DNA of 42,873 nt, from NCBI GenBank assembly GCA_964419545.1, contig CAYQQU010000052.1:1-42873 (forward strand), given 5' to 3'. Below, in pieces: positions 8,788 through 17,221 of the stretch. Each line of letters opens with the position of its first letter. The first letter of the stretch is position 1. The DNA is from CAYQQU01 sp964419545 (GTDB taxonomy: Bacteria; Bacteroidota; Bacteroidia; Chitinophagales; Saprospiraceae). Both the position numbers and the translations under genes were made by a program. Below the pieces are notes generated by a model. That model made no database searches. It was given only the letters and a program-made list of their open reading frames with translations, and was not told where the DNA came from.

Positions 8788-11700
8788 ATGAAAAAACTGC
8801 TCCTCGTTCTCCTTTGCCTGCTCCCCCTGACAGCCGGAGCGCAAAAGCCAACCCTGGGCGTCAACCTCGGCCACGCAAATGCAGTAACCAGCCTGCGCTT
8901 CTCGCCCGACAGCCGGTACCTGCTTTCCAGCGCGGCCAATGACGCGCTGAAATTATGGGAGGTAAATAGTGGAAAACTGCTGGCTACCTCGCCGGCGATC
9001 ACCGAAATGGAGGGCGCCGTTTTCCTCTTCGACCAAGGACGGTACGCTGCTTTCTCAACCCCTTTCTACGGTTGGGGCAACGATAATCCTATGCCCCGGA
9101 TACTCTGGGACATCGCCGCCGGTAGTTTGAAAGATGCCCGCCCGGTGGGGCAACGGGTGGTAGAACCAGAGTTGCCCCTTTTCCTGGAAGAACCCGGAAA
9201 TAACGAACCGCCGCCCCCCAGCTTGGGCGATCAATTGTCCGCGCTGATGGAGCCGCAAGCAGACCTGTCTTTCCCGGATGAGGGAAATGACGCGGAAGCA
9301 ACACCCCGACCGGCCGGATTCCTTCCCGATGGTAAAGGTTATTTCACCCGGACCGAAGACCAACTCGAGTTGTTCACCGTCGCAGAGGCAAAAAGTTATG
9401 GCATGGTATCCATAGCGGGTGTGCCGGATTCTTTCCAGTTTAGTAGCAATGCCGCCTATATTTTTTCGCTTACGAACCCGTCAGAATATACGGTTTGGCA
9501 GTTGAGCGACGGACAGCAACAGGCTTCCCTCCGCCTGCCGGATAGGGTGTTTTTAAGTGATATCGCCCCGGACGGCCGCTCCGCACTCACCCTGTCTGCC
9601 GACGGAAAGTGTAGGTTGTACGACCTGGCCACCGGCAAAATCGTCCGGACGTATTTAACCAGTACGGCCGACCCATCTTATCCCAAGGCAGCATCTTATC
9701 ACTTTTTAGCCCATAGCGCCGCCATTTCGCCCGACGGTCAATTGGTGGCGAGAGGTACGCCGAATGGGACCATCTACTTATTCGACCTGGCCACCGGCAG
9801 ACTGCGCAACACCCTCCGGGGATATACCGAGTCGTTGACCACCGTACAGTTTGCTCAAAACGACCAACGGATCGTCATCGTATCGGAGAGCGGTATGCGG
9901 TGGACCTGGGATTTACCGGCCGGTTGGGTTCGTTCCTCCCAGGCGGAAGCCCCGCGCTTAGCAGAAGCTTGGCTGGGCAAATCTCAGGACGGCAAACTCG
10001 GCGTGGCTGCTGGCAACGAGGGTAAGCTCGAATTGTGGGACTTGGAAACGCAAAGCCGGATAAAGCCGCTGGGCGATGACGAAGGCTACTTTTCCGTGGT
10101 ATTTAGCCAGGATGCCTCTAAAATCCTGCTGTTGCGGGAAGCCAACATCAAAGCTTTTAGCACCACCGATGTGCTTTGGGACCTGGAGGCCAACCAGGCC
10201 ATTCAATCTTATCAAAAACCGGACGGTGGAAAAACGACCTGCGCCGCCATTTCTCCCGACGGCCGCTACATCCTCCTGGGCAGCTACGAAGGGGGGATTC
10301 ACCTCCGCGACGCTCCGAGCGGCAGGCTGATCCATTCTTTTCAGGGGGCCGCCGCCCCCATCCGCGCCGTCGCTTTCTCGGCAGACAGCAAAAAGATCAT
10401 CGCCGCTTCGAGCGCCAAAGACGGCACAGCTACCATCTGGGATATTCCGAAAAAAGAAAAAATCGCCTCCCTGATCGCTCTGGACGGCGGCAACTGGGTA
10501 GTGACCTCCCCCAACGGACTCTTCGACGCTTCCCAGAAAGCGACGGAATTGTTGTTTTACAAAATAAATTACGAACAGCAAACCGAGGTGATCGAACTGG
10601 AGCAGCTCAAAACCAGGTACTACGAACCGGGCTTGCTCCAGAAGCTGCTGGGCTTCTCCGACGAACGCCCGCGGCCGGTAGAAGGGCTCGACGCCATACC
10701 GCTTTATCCGGAAGTAGCCGCCCGTATCGATGCAGATCAGCTGCTCGTCAGCCTGAAAGAACGGAACGGCGGCATCGGAAGGGTAACCGTTTTTGCCAAC
10801 GGAAAGGAAGTCGTCGCTGACGCCAACGAAAGCGGCGCCACCCGGAGTACTCTCGATCTCGTGCCGGTACAAAAATACCTCTACCGCCATCCCGACAGCA
10901 CCAACTACATCAGCTTGCGGGCCTACAATCGCGAGGGATGGCTGAAAAGCCCGGCTATCGTGCTGCGCTACATTCCGGAAAAATGGGCGCGCGGTGAAGG
11001 AAGCACCGGAACCGATACCCCTGCTTTATCCGGCGACCCCAGCCTCTACGTACTGACGATCGGCACTTCTGAATACACCGGCGATGAGCTCGACCTGAAA
11101 TACGCGGATAAAGACGCGTACGTCATGGCCCGCGCCGTGCAGTCGGTGGGCGCGCAGCTATTCGCCATTACCGGCGAAGTAGCAGCCTACTGCCTGAGCA
11201 CCGACAAGACGATGGAGGCCCACGCCGCCGGGGATAATATCAACTGGCGGTACGCCACCAAGGAAAACATCCAGGCCGCATTTGCGGAGATCCAACAAAA
11301 AGCCCGGCCCCAGGACGTCATCCTGGTCTACCTCTCGGGCCACGGCCTCACCTACGGCAGCGCGGAAAACGCCCAGTTTTATTACCTCACCCAGGGAATC
11401 TCCAACGGCGACCTGAGTGATACCGGCATTCGCAACAAATTCAGCATCTCTACCGAAGAGTTTACCCGCTGGCTGAACGCCATCCCGGCCCTCAAACAGG
11501 TGTTGGTGATCGACGCCTGCAATTCCGGCAAAATCATCGAAAACCTGACCAGCGGCTCCAAGTCGCTCAACGCCAGCCAGATCCGGGCGCTCGACCGCAT
11601 GCAGGACCGCACCGGGATGTTCGTCCTTTCCGGTAGCGCCTCCGACAAAGTCAGTTACGAAGCCAGCGAATACGGGCAGGGCCTGTTGACGTACGCCTTG

Positions 11701-12240
11701 CTGAAGGGCATGCTGGGCGTAGCGACCAAAACGGATAAAGACGGCCGGCAGTTGATAGACGTCATGACCTTATTCCAACACGCCCGCGACGAGGTGCCCC
11801 GCCTCGCCGCTTCCATCAACGGCATACAGACGCCCATGCTCGGCTTTCCCACCCAGGGCGCCAGCTTCGATATCGGCATTTTCAACGAACGGGTCGACAT
11901 CCCCCTCAGCGGGAAAAAACCGGTGCTCATCCGCAGCAACCTGCTCAATCAGCAAACCTTAAAAGATGACCTCCTGCTGGTGGACGAGTTGGAAAAACTA
12001 TTCCGGGCGGAAACCGAAAAAGGCAGCGCCGCCGACTTCCTCTACGTCGACGTCAACGAATATCCCGGCGCCTACTACCTGACCGGTTTGTACCAAAAGT
12101 CAGGCGAAGACCTCACGATCAACATCAAATTGTTCAAAGGAGAAGCGGAAGTACCCGGATTTGAAGTCCGCCCGGCGAACGACCCCGGGCGACTAGCCCG
12201 AATGATCGTGGGCGCCGTCAAGAAGGCGATAGTGGAATAA
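8788..12240 (+). CDS. Exported WD40-repeat caspase-family (C14) protein B
   Basis: This 1150-residue paralogue of the preceding gene has a signal peptide of about 19 residues (…LPLTAGAQ). WD40-like blades span about 27-560 (for example GHANAVTSLRFSPDSRYLLSS and CAAISPDGRYILLG). An insert rich in Glu/Pro around residues 130-175 lies between early blades. The linker (NGLFDAS…LKTRYYEPGLLQKLLGFSDE…LKERNGGIGRV) and caspase domain are closely similar to protein A. Catalytic His852 lies in SGHG and Cys911 in DACNSG. The propeller is far less similar than the protease half. The gene is G+C-rich at its start (39/60 in 8881-8940), unlike A. It is probably co-transcribed with A. It ends 42 bp from the converging caspase-TPR gene, with no clear terminator between. 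Confidence 0.88.
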   Translation: MKKLLLVLLCLLPLTAGAQKPTLGVNLGHANAVTSLRFSPDSRYLLSSAANDALKLWEVNSGKLLATSPAITEMEGAVFLFDQGRYAAFSTPFYGWGNDNPMPRILWDIAAGSLKDARPVGQRVVEPELPLFLEEPGNNEPPPPSLGDQLSALMEPQADLSFPDEGNDAEATPRPAGFLPDGKGYFTRTEDQLELFTVAEAKSYGMVSIAGVPDSFQFSSNAAYIFSLTNPSEYTVWQLSDGQQQASLRLPDRVFLSDIAPDGRSALTLSADGKCRLYDLATGKIVRTYLTSTADPSYPKAASYHFLAHSAAISPDGQLVARGTPNGTIYLFDLATGRLRNTLRGYTESLTTVQFAQNDQRIVIVSESGMRWTWDLPAGWVRSSQAEAPRLAEAWLGKSQDGKLGVAAGNEGKLELWDLETQSRIKPLGDDEGYFSVVFSQDASKILLLREANIKAFSTTDVLWDLEANQAIQSYQKPDGGKTTCAAISPDGRYILLGSYEGGIHLRDAPSGRLIHSFQGAAAPIRAVAFSADSKKIIAASSAKDGTATIWDIPKKEKIASLIALDGGNWVVTSPNGLFDASQKATELLFYKINYEQQTEVIELEQLKTRYYEPGLLQKLLGFSDERPRPVEGLDAIPLYPEVAARIDADQLLVSLKERNGGIGRVTVFANGKEVVADANESGATRSTLDLVPVQKYLYRHPDSTNYISLRAYNREGWLKSPAIVLRYIPEKWARGEGSTGTDTPALSGDPSLYVLTIGTSEYTGDELDLKYADKDAYVMARAVQSVGAQLFAITGEVAAYCLSTDKTMEAHAAGDNINWRYATKENIQAAFAEIQQKARPQDVILVYLSGHGLTYGSAENAQFYYLTQGISNGDLSDTGIRNKFSISTEEFTRWLNAIPALKQVLVIDACNSGKIIENLTSGSKSLNASQIRALDRMQDRTGMFVLSGSASDKVSYEASEYGQGLLTYALLKGMLGVATKTDKDGRQLIDVMTLFQHARDEVPRLAASINGIQTPMLGFPTQGASFDIGIFNERVDIPLSGKKPVLIRSNLLNQQTLKDDLLLVDELEKLFRAETEKGSAADFLYVDVNEYPGAYYLTGLYQKSGEDLTINIKLFKGEAEVPGFEVRPANDPGRLARMIVGAVKKAIVE

Positions 12241-12282
12241 TTGGAGCTGCCCCCAGGTATAACCTGACGGCTAAATCGAGGG

Positions 12283-14472
12283 TTAACGGTCCGGAAAATA
12301 GGTTTTCAACAATGCTCCGAAGCGATCCATTGCCCGGATATCCTTGAGGCTGGGCGCGGTGGTGAGCCGGTCGTAATCGTCGTAGCCCATCTCGAGCATG
12401 ATTTCCAGCTGCCGGATCGCTGCTTCCTGGTGTTCTCCGAAGGCCAGAGCTTCCAGCAGGAGATAGTGCAGGTCAAACCGGTCGGGGAACGCGGCCACCG
12501 CCGCCTGCCCTGCCTGCCGGGCGGCGGCATAGTCCCCCTGCCTGATCAGGACCTGCAGCAGCAAATAATGGCTGTAGTAGGAATTGGAGTCGATCGATAA
12601 GGCCTTTTCCAGGGTGGCGCGAGCTTTTTCCCATTCGCCCGTCGCATTGTACACATAGGCGAGCAGGGCGTATCCATCGGTATCATCGGGCTCGTAATCC
12701 AGGTAGGTCAACAGGGCCGCTTCCGCTTGCGGCAGCATTCCCGGCAGCTCGGTGTAGAGATCAGCCAGGTTGTAATAAGCCTCCGCCAGCCGGGGATCGA
12801 GCTCGATGACGCGCTGAAATTCCCGGACGGCCGGCGCCTTGCGGCCCAGCTCCTGGTACAGCACCGCAAGGTTGTAGTGGGATAAAGCGAGGTTTTCGTC
12901 CGTAGCAATGGCTTCCTCATAGAGTTGCTCCGCCTGCCCGGGTTGTCCCATGCGTTTGTAGCTGTAGGCCAGGTTGGTCAGCGCCAGCCCCCATTTAGGG
13001 GAAAGCGCCACCGCTTTCTGGAAATTGGACAACTCCTGTAACTGATCGCCGAGCCGGCGGTAGAGCAGGCCCAGCTCGTTGTAGATGTGGGGCGCTACCG
13101 GCTGGCGTTGCAGCGCGGTTTGCTGCTCGTTCAGGGCCAGCAGCAAGAGGCTGTCGGATGTCGTTTCGGAAGCATCGGCAGCCAACCGGAGGTTGACACC
13201 GCGAAAATAATGCTCGCGCGATATGACGTCGTCCTGAAAAAAACGGGCGTCGCTCAGCAGCGCCGCTGCTTTTTCCAGGTAGGCCGGGTAGTGGGCGTAC
13301 ACCTCCTGGTCGGCCCAGCGTCGGGCCAGCTCTTTACCCGGGGAGGTGATGTATTCATTGAGCGCCTGCTGGGCCTCGTCCTGCAGCGCCGTCGCCAGGC
13401 TGATCTTCATCACCTTTTTGACGGGATGGTCGGGCATGGCCTGATAAATCTGATAAGCCGAGCCCGAATCCGGAAACAACAGGTGTTTGCGGGCTACCGC
13501 CGCCTCGAAACGGGCCAGCTTCGCCAGATAACCGGTGTCGGCGACAACCGGACGCTCCGGAACCGCCGGCGGCGACGGCAGGGCCGCCCGGCCGGCCACT
13601 TCCGGCTTTACTCGCACCATTTTTACGCTGCTCAGCCCGCCGTTGATAAAAGGCGTCTGCCGCCGTTCGGAGGCTTCCCGTACGCTGTCTTGAACGTAAC
13701 GCCTCAATTCGAAAAGGTCGACATACAAATCGCGATCCGTATCGGCCTGCCCTTGCAGCCCCTTAACCAAATAATACGAAAAGACGCCTCTGCCGCCGCC
13801 CCATTGCGGGCCTTCGAGCGAAAACTCTTCGGGTTCGCAGGAGAGGATCTTGATGGAATTGGTAAAAAGCTCCGCTACGGCAGCCGTTGTCGCGCGCGGA
13901 CCGCCTACCTTGCTTCCCGCCAGTGCGCCCGAGCGACAGGCGTCGGAGATCAGAAATACCTCTACTTCTTTTTCCAGGACCATTGTGCGAAGGTACTGAT
14001 CGAGCGTGTTGACCATACAGGCCCCGCCCGAAGCATAAGTGGTGGGCGAGGCATCGTAAAAAAGCAGGTAACCCATGCGTTCCTTCGAGACGACCTCCAC
14101 GTCGCCGTGTCCCGAAAAATAAAGGATCAACCGGTCTTTGGGCGCACACCGCTCGGTAAGGGCCTGCAGCTCGTTCAGGAACTTGGCGTAAGTGGCGGCT
14201 TCGTCCGTCAGCAATACGATATCTTCCCGGTCGAGCTGCCAGTGGGTTTCCGATTGTAAAAAGCGGGCAAAAGCTTCCGCGTCGCGGTGCGCGTAAGACA
14301 GGTCGGTGATCTTGGGGTGTTGATAATCGGAAATACCCACCACCAGGGCGTGGATTTTTCCGAATGGACGGATGGGTTTGATCTGGGCGGTGGTAACCTT
14401 TGCCCAGCCAATGAAATACAAGATCAGGAACAGGCTAATCGACCCAATGGGACGAACAAAATGGGTGATCAT
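12283..14472 (-). CDS. Exported caspase-family (C14) protein with TPR repeats
   Basis: This 729-residue protein has an N-terminal hydrophobic signal segment (about 9-29, ending near KVTTAQ). A caspase domain opens with HALVVGISDY (41-50) and has catalytic His122 in FSGHG and Cys179 in SDACRSG. After a linker (about 290-420), TPR repeats fill about 430-700 (AYSYKRMGQPGQAEQLYEEAIATDENLALSHYNLAVLYQELGR and similar 34-residue units). The architecture is that of a peptidase C14 domain with a protein-binding TPR scaffold in place of the WD40 propeller of the two neighbouring caspases. It converges on caspase B and diverges from the M48 copy B gene across a 267-bp gap filled by an elaborate palindrome. 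It is predicted to be an active exported protease; substrate unknown. Confidence 0.86.
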   Translation of the reverse strand: MITHFVRPIGSISLFLILYFIGWAKVTTAQIKPIRPFGKIHALVVGISDYQHPKITDLSYAHRDAEAFARFLQSETHWQLDREDIVLLTDEAATYAKFLNELQALTERCAPKDRLILYFSGHGDVEVVSKERMGYLLFYDASPTTYASGGACMVNTLDQYLRTMVLEKEVEVFLISDACRSGALAGSKVGGPRATTAAVAELFTNSIKILSCEPEEFSLEGPQWGGGRGVFSYYLVKGLQGQADTDRDLYVDLFELRRYVQDSVREASERRQTPFINGGLSSVKMVRVKPEVAGRAALPSPPAVPERPVVADTGYLAKLARFEAAVARKHLLFPDSGSAYQIYQAMPDHPVKKVMKISLATALQDEAQQALNEYITSPGKELARRWADQEVYAHYPAYLEKAAALLSDARFFQDDVISREHYFRGVNLRLAADASETTSDSLLLLALNEQQTALQRQPVAPHIYNELGLLYRRLGDQLQELSNFQKAVALSPKWGLALTNLAYSYKRMGQPGQAEQLYEEAIATDENLALSHYNLAVLYQELGRKAPAVREFQRVIELDPRLAEAYYNLADLYTELPGMLPQAEAALLTYLDYEPDDTDGYALLAYVYNATGEWEKARATLEKALSIDSNSYYSHYLLLQVLIRQGDYAAARQAGQAAVAAFPDRFDLHYLLLEALAFGEHQEAAIRQLEIMLEMGYDDYDRLTTAPSLKDIRAMDRFGALLKTYFPDR

Positions 14473-14515
14473 ACTGGTTTTTTATTTGCTCGAATACCGA
14501 ACAGTAGCCCGGATC

Positions 14516-14690
14516 TTAACCGCAAAGGCAACTACTTAGGTCCCTCCGATTGAGAGGCGAAAAGGCCTGGTTTTGCCCCGGCCCTAAATGGGAGCCCAGG
14601 CATTTTCGCCCTTTGCTCCCGTTTAGGGTCGGGGCAAACAAAGGGCGAAAATGCCTTTAAAAGGAGGGACCTCAATAGTTAACCGCAAAG
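14516..14690. repeat. MITE-like palindromic element with nested inverted repeats
   Basis: A 12-bp direct repeat, TTAACCGCAAAG, flanks the element (14516-14527 and 14679-14690). Inside are terminal inverted repeats AGGTCCCTCC (14538-14547) and GGAGGGACCT (14663-14672), extendable to 16 of 18 positions. A 24-bp pair at 14572-14595 and 14615-14638 matches in 22 positions, and both mismatches are G-U-compatible in one strand. The loop of that hairpin (14598-14615) is perfectly complementary over 18 bp to 14639-14656. It is also largely complementary to an upstream copy at about 14555-14568. The element fills most of the intergenic space between the divergent caspase-TPR and M48 genes. It may be a non-autonomous mobile repeat with a duplicated target, a structured RNA or a regulator site. 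Confidence 0.7.
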
Positions 14691-14739
14691 AATAATTGTT
14701 TTATTTTACATTGAAAAAGCTACCTAAAACCTTTCCGTC

Positions 14740-16428
14740 ATGAATGCAATTTCGGTAAAGTTACTATTTCTCCTGGTCACTATCACGGCGCCCGCCCTAT
14801 TAAGCGGCCAGAGCACCCTGCGGCTCGTTTCCAAAGCGAACGTGGAAAACGAGGGGACCCCGCTCACGGAAGGCCCGGAATACGAAATGGCTTCCGAAAT
14901 ATACCGGCGTCTCGTGGAGGCGCGTGGCGACCGCCGCTTTAAAGAGCCGGTATTTACCATGGATATGGGCGAACGCTCCGTCGCTTTTTTCGTCGGCGCC
15001 GACCATCGGATCGCACTCGAAAAAAAGGCGTACGACATTTGTATGAGCCTGGGAAAAGAGACCGGTAAAAACGCCATCGCCGCTCTGCTGGGACACGAGC
15101 TGATCCATTTCTACGAAAAACACCAGTGGCGCTCCGGCTTCGCCCAAACCAACGCCGACCTGACCATCGGCGCCCGCCTGCAACGCATCGCCGGCGCCGA
15201 CCGGCTGAGCAACGAAACGCAAGCCGATTACCTGGGCGGCTTCCTGGCGTATTCCGCCGGCTACGACGTCTACGAAGCCCTGCCCAAACTCTTCGACGAG
15301 CTCTACGCCAAATACCCGCTCAAGGACGAAGAGATGGAAGACAATTACCCCAGCAAAGAAGATCGCAAAGCGATGGCCCGCAAAGCCATGGAAAAGCTGA
15401 ACCGACTGGTGGAAGTATTCGACATGGCCAACCTGATGACCGCCGTCGGCCGCTACAACGACGCCCGCGCTTTCTACAAACACATCCTCATCGATTACCA
15501 GGGGCGGGAGATCTACAACAACCTCGGCGTACTCACCGTACTCCAGGCGATGACCTACCTCACGGAAAAAGAACGCCGCTACCGGCTGCCCCTGGAGCTG
15601 GACCTCAACTTCGGCAGCAGCACCCGCTCCGGGGCGGGCGATTCCGAAAAGATCAAAAACGCCCTGCTGCGCGAAGCCGTCGTCTATTTCAACAACGCCA
15701 TCAGCCTCGACCCGGACTACGCGCCGGCTTACCTCAACAAAGCCTGCGCCTTCTTCCTGCTGGAGCAAGACGATCTCACCCGGGCGCGCTTCTACGCGGG
15801 CGTAGAAGCCAAACAAAGAGCCGCCGCGAACGCCCGTTTCGAAAAAACAGCCTGGGACGCGGACGTGCTGCTGGCCCTCATCGCACTCGCCGAAGGCAAG
15901 GAAGCAGACGCCAGACAACTCCTGGAAACCGCCCGGAAAAAAACGACCGTCGCCGATTACAACTTCCGCGTCCTCACCGGACAGCCGCTTAAAAAACCGT
16001 CAAAACCCAACGGACCGGAATACGAAGTGATCAACGATCTCGAGATCGATGATATCCGCACCGAAATTCGCAACCTCACCCGCTCCAACCGGGACGAGAT
16101 CCGGGAAGAAGTGCTCTTCGAACAACTGCGCTTCCGGGTGTACGAAAATATGGGAAAGTTGAAAAATTCCAGGATCTACCACTGCGATCCGCCCTTCGGC
16201 GACGATAGCCCCGACGTCTATTTCCACCTTACAAATGCGGACTATCCCGGCGAGGTTTACGACGGCATCAAAGTGGGTACGCCCCTCTCTACCATCACCG
16301 ACCAATACGGAGAGCCGAAATTTGCTTACGAAGCAACAAACGGCGCCATCATCGGCTACGAACAGATGCTCTTTTTCCTCGACCAAGAAAAGCGGGTGAA
16401 GCGCTGGGCCCATTATTACCTGCAGTAG
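14740..16428 (+). CDS. Exported M48-type zinc metalloprotease with TPR and C-terminal BamE-like region (copy B)
   Basis: This 562-residue paralogue of the product of 2474-4105 has a signal peptide ending near residue 24 (…APALLSGQ). HELIH lies at 119-123 (GHELIHFYEKHQW), followed by the NETQADYLGGFLAYSAGY block that supplies the third metal-ligand region. A TPR-like stretch follows (AVVYFNNAISLDPDYAPAYLNKACAFF). The C-terminal segment (GIKVGTPLSTITDQYGEPKFAYEATN…MLFFLDQEKRVKRW) resembles BamE/SmpA. It is separated by 199 bp from the downstream ECF sigma gene. It diverges from the caspase-TPR gene, so the palindrome between them may hold both promoters. It is probably a periplasmic protease belonging to the same module as copy A. 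Confidence 0.8.
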   Translation: MNAISVKLLFLLVTITAPALLSGQSTLRLVSKANVENEGTPLTEGPEYEMASEIYRRLVEARGDRRFKEPVFTMDMGERSVAFFVGADHRIALEKKAYDICMSLGKETGKNAIAALLGHELIHFYEKHQWRSGFAQTNADLTIGARLQRIAGADRLSNETQADYLGGFLAYSAGYDVYEALPKLFDELYAKYPLKDEEMEDNYPSKEDRKAMARKAMEKLNRLVEVFDMANLMTAVGRYNDARAFYKHILIDYQGREIYNNLGVLTVLQAMTYLTEKERRYRLPLELDLNFGSSTRSGAGDSEKIKNALLREAVVYFNNAISLDPDYAPAYLNKACAFFLLEQDDLTRARFYAGVEAKQRAAANARFEKTAWDADVLLALIALAEGKEADARQLLETARKKTTVADYNFRVLTGQPLKKPSKPNGPEYEVINDLEIDDIRTEIRNLTRSNRDEIREEVLFEQLRFRVYENMGKLKNSRIYHCDPPFGDDSPDVYFHLTNADYPGEVYDGIKVGTPLSTITDQYGEPKFAYEATNGAIIGYEQMLFFLDQEKRVKRWAHYYLQ

Positions 16429-16588
16429 GGAGCCTCCGTACTGAGAATGAATGCCCTTAGCGGATTCCCGGTTTGTCTCTGCCGTCCTCTTCTTCCAGGA
16501 AATGGTACAGACCTGACCCGGGTTAAGGGTAAATCCCCCTTCTTTTCAAGCCGTTCCTTTGCTTGTTCGGAAATAGTTACCTGCGATT

Positions 16589-16611
16589 GCAAAAAAAGTA
16601 ATATTTTTTGC
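16589..16611. promoter_or_regulatory. AT-rich inverted repeat upstream of the ECF sigma gene
   Basis: GCAAAAAA and TTTTTTGC form an 8-bp inverted repeat around a 7-base centre. It lies 16 bases upstream of the sigma-factor ATG, where a promoter or autoregulatory site would be expected. The embedded TAATATTTTTTG is close to, but not an exact match for, the Bacteroidota -7 element TAnnTTTG. Confidence 0.3.
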
Positions 16612-16627
16612 CAGCCAACATTTCACA

Positions 16628-17221
16628 ATGAACGAGACCGACCAACAATATATCCAGGCGATACGCGAGAACAACAGCCAGGGCTTACGCCGGTTGTACG
16701 ACCAGTTTTTGCCGCGCATCGCCTACTTCATATCCAAAAACGGCGGAAGCTTCGACGACGCGAAAGACGTTTTTCAGGATGCGCTCATCATCATTTTCCA
16801 AAAAGCGCGGGAAGACCATTTCCAGCTCACCAGCAGCTTTTACACTTTGCTGTACGGCGTCTGCCGCAATCTCTGGGGCAACCGGTTGCAAAAGAAATCG
16901 CGCACGGAGGTAACATTAAATGACGATTACAAATATACCAGTGAACCCGGCCTGGACCAGCTCGTGGAACAGCAGGAAGAAAAGCAGGTGTTCTGGGATG
17001 CGTTCAAAAAACTGGGGCGCGATTGCCGCCAACTGCTGCAGCTGTTTTTCGCCAAAGTCAAAATGGCGCAGATCGTCGAACAGCTGGGCCTCAGCAGCGT
17101 AAGCTACGCCAAGAAGCGCAAATTTCAATGCAAAGAACAATTGGTAAAATGGGTGAAAGCCGATGAGCGATACCAAGAATTGATCGATAAAGAAAAAACC
17201 GATGGAGGAGCAATACGATAA
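16628..17221 (+). CDS. ECF-type RNA polymerase sigma factor
   Basis: This 197-residue protein has sigma-70 region 2 at about 8-80, with the conserved DAKDVFQDALIIIFQKARE core at 45-63. Region 4 (about 120-175) has the recognition helix in KMAQIVEQLGLSSVSYAKKRKFQCKEQLVKWV. No region 1.1 or 3 is present, as expected for the extracytoplasmic-function group. The 3' end overlaps the start of the next gene by 20 bp, the usual coupling of an ECF sigma factor and its membrane anti-sigma factor. Position suggests that it transcribes the exported caspase/protease locus and perhaps itself; target promoters cannot be assigned from sequence alone. Confidence 0.9.
   Translation: MNETDQQYIQAIRENNSQGLRRLYDQFLPRIAYFISKNGGSFDDAKDVFQDALIIIFQKAREDHFQLTSSFYTLLYGVCRNLWGNRLQKKSRTEVTLNDDYKYTSEPGLDQLVEQQEEKQVFWDAFKKLGRDCRQLLQLFFAKVKMAQIVEQLGLSSVSYAKKRKFQCKEQLVKWVKADERYQELIDKEKTDGGAIR

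Noticed and set aside
12241..12282. A terminator in the converging gap between caspase B and caspase-TPR.
   Set aside because: Only a weak AGGT/ACCT stem is visible, and there is no T-run.
13087..14259. 390-residue open frame on the plus strand opposite the caspase-TPR gene.
   Set aside because: It is a shadow of the minus-strand gene with caspase motifs; the sequence is low-complexity and has no recognisable domain.
16447..16923. 158-residue plus-strand frame overlapping the ECF sigma gene in another frame.
   Set aside because: Its 3' half is the sigma gene read out of frame and its 5' part has no domain features.
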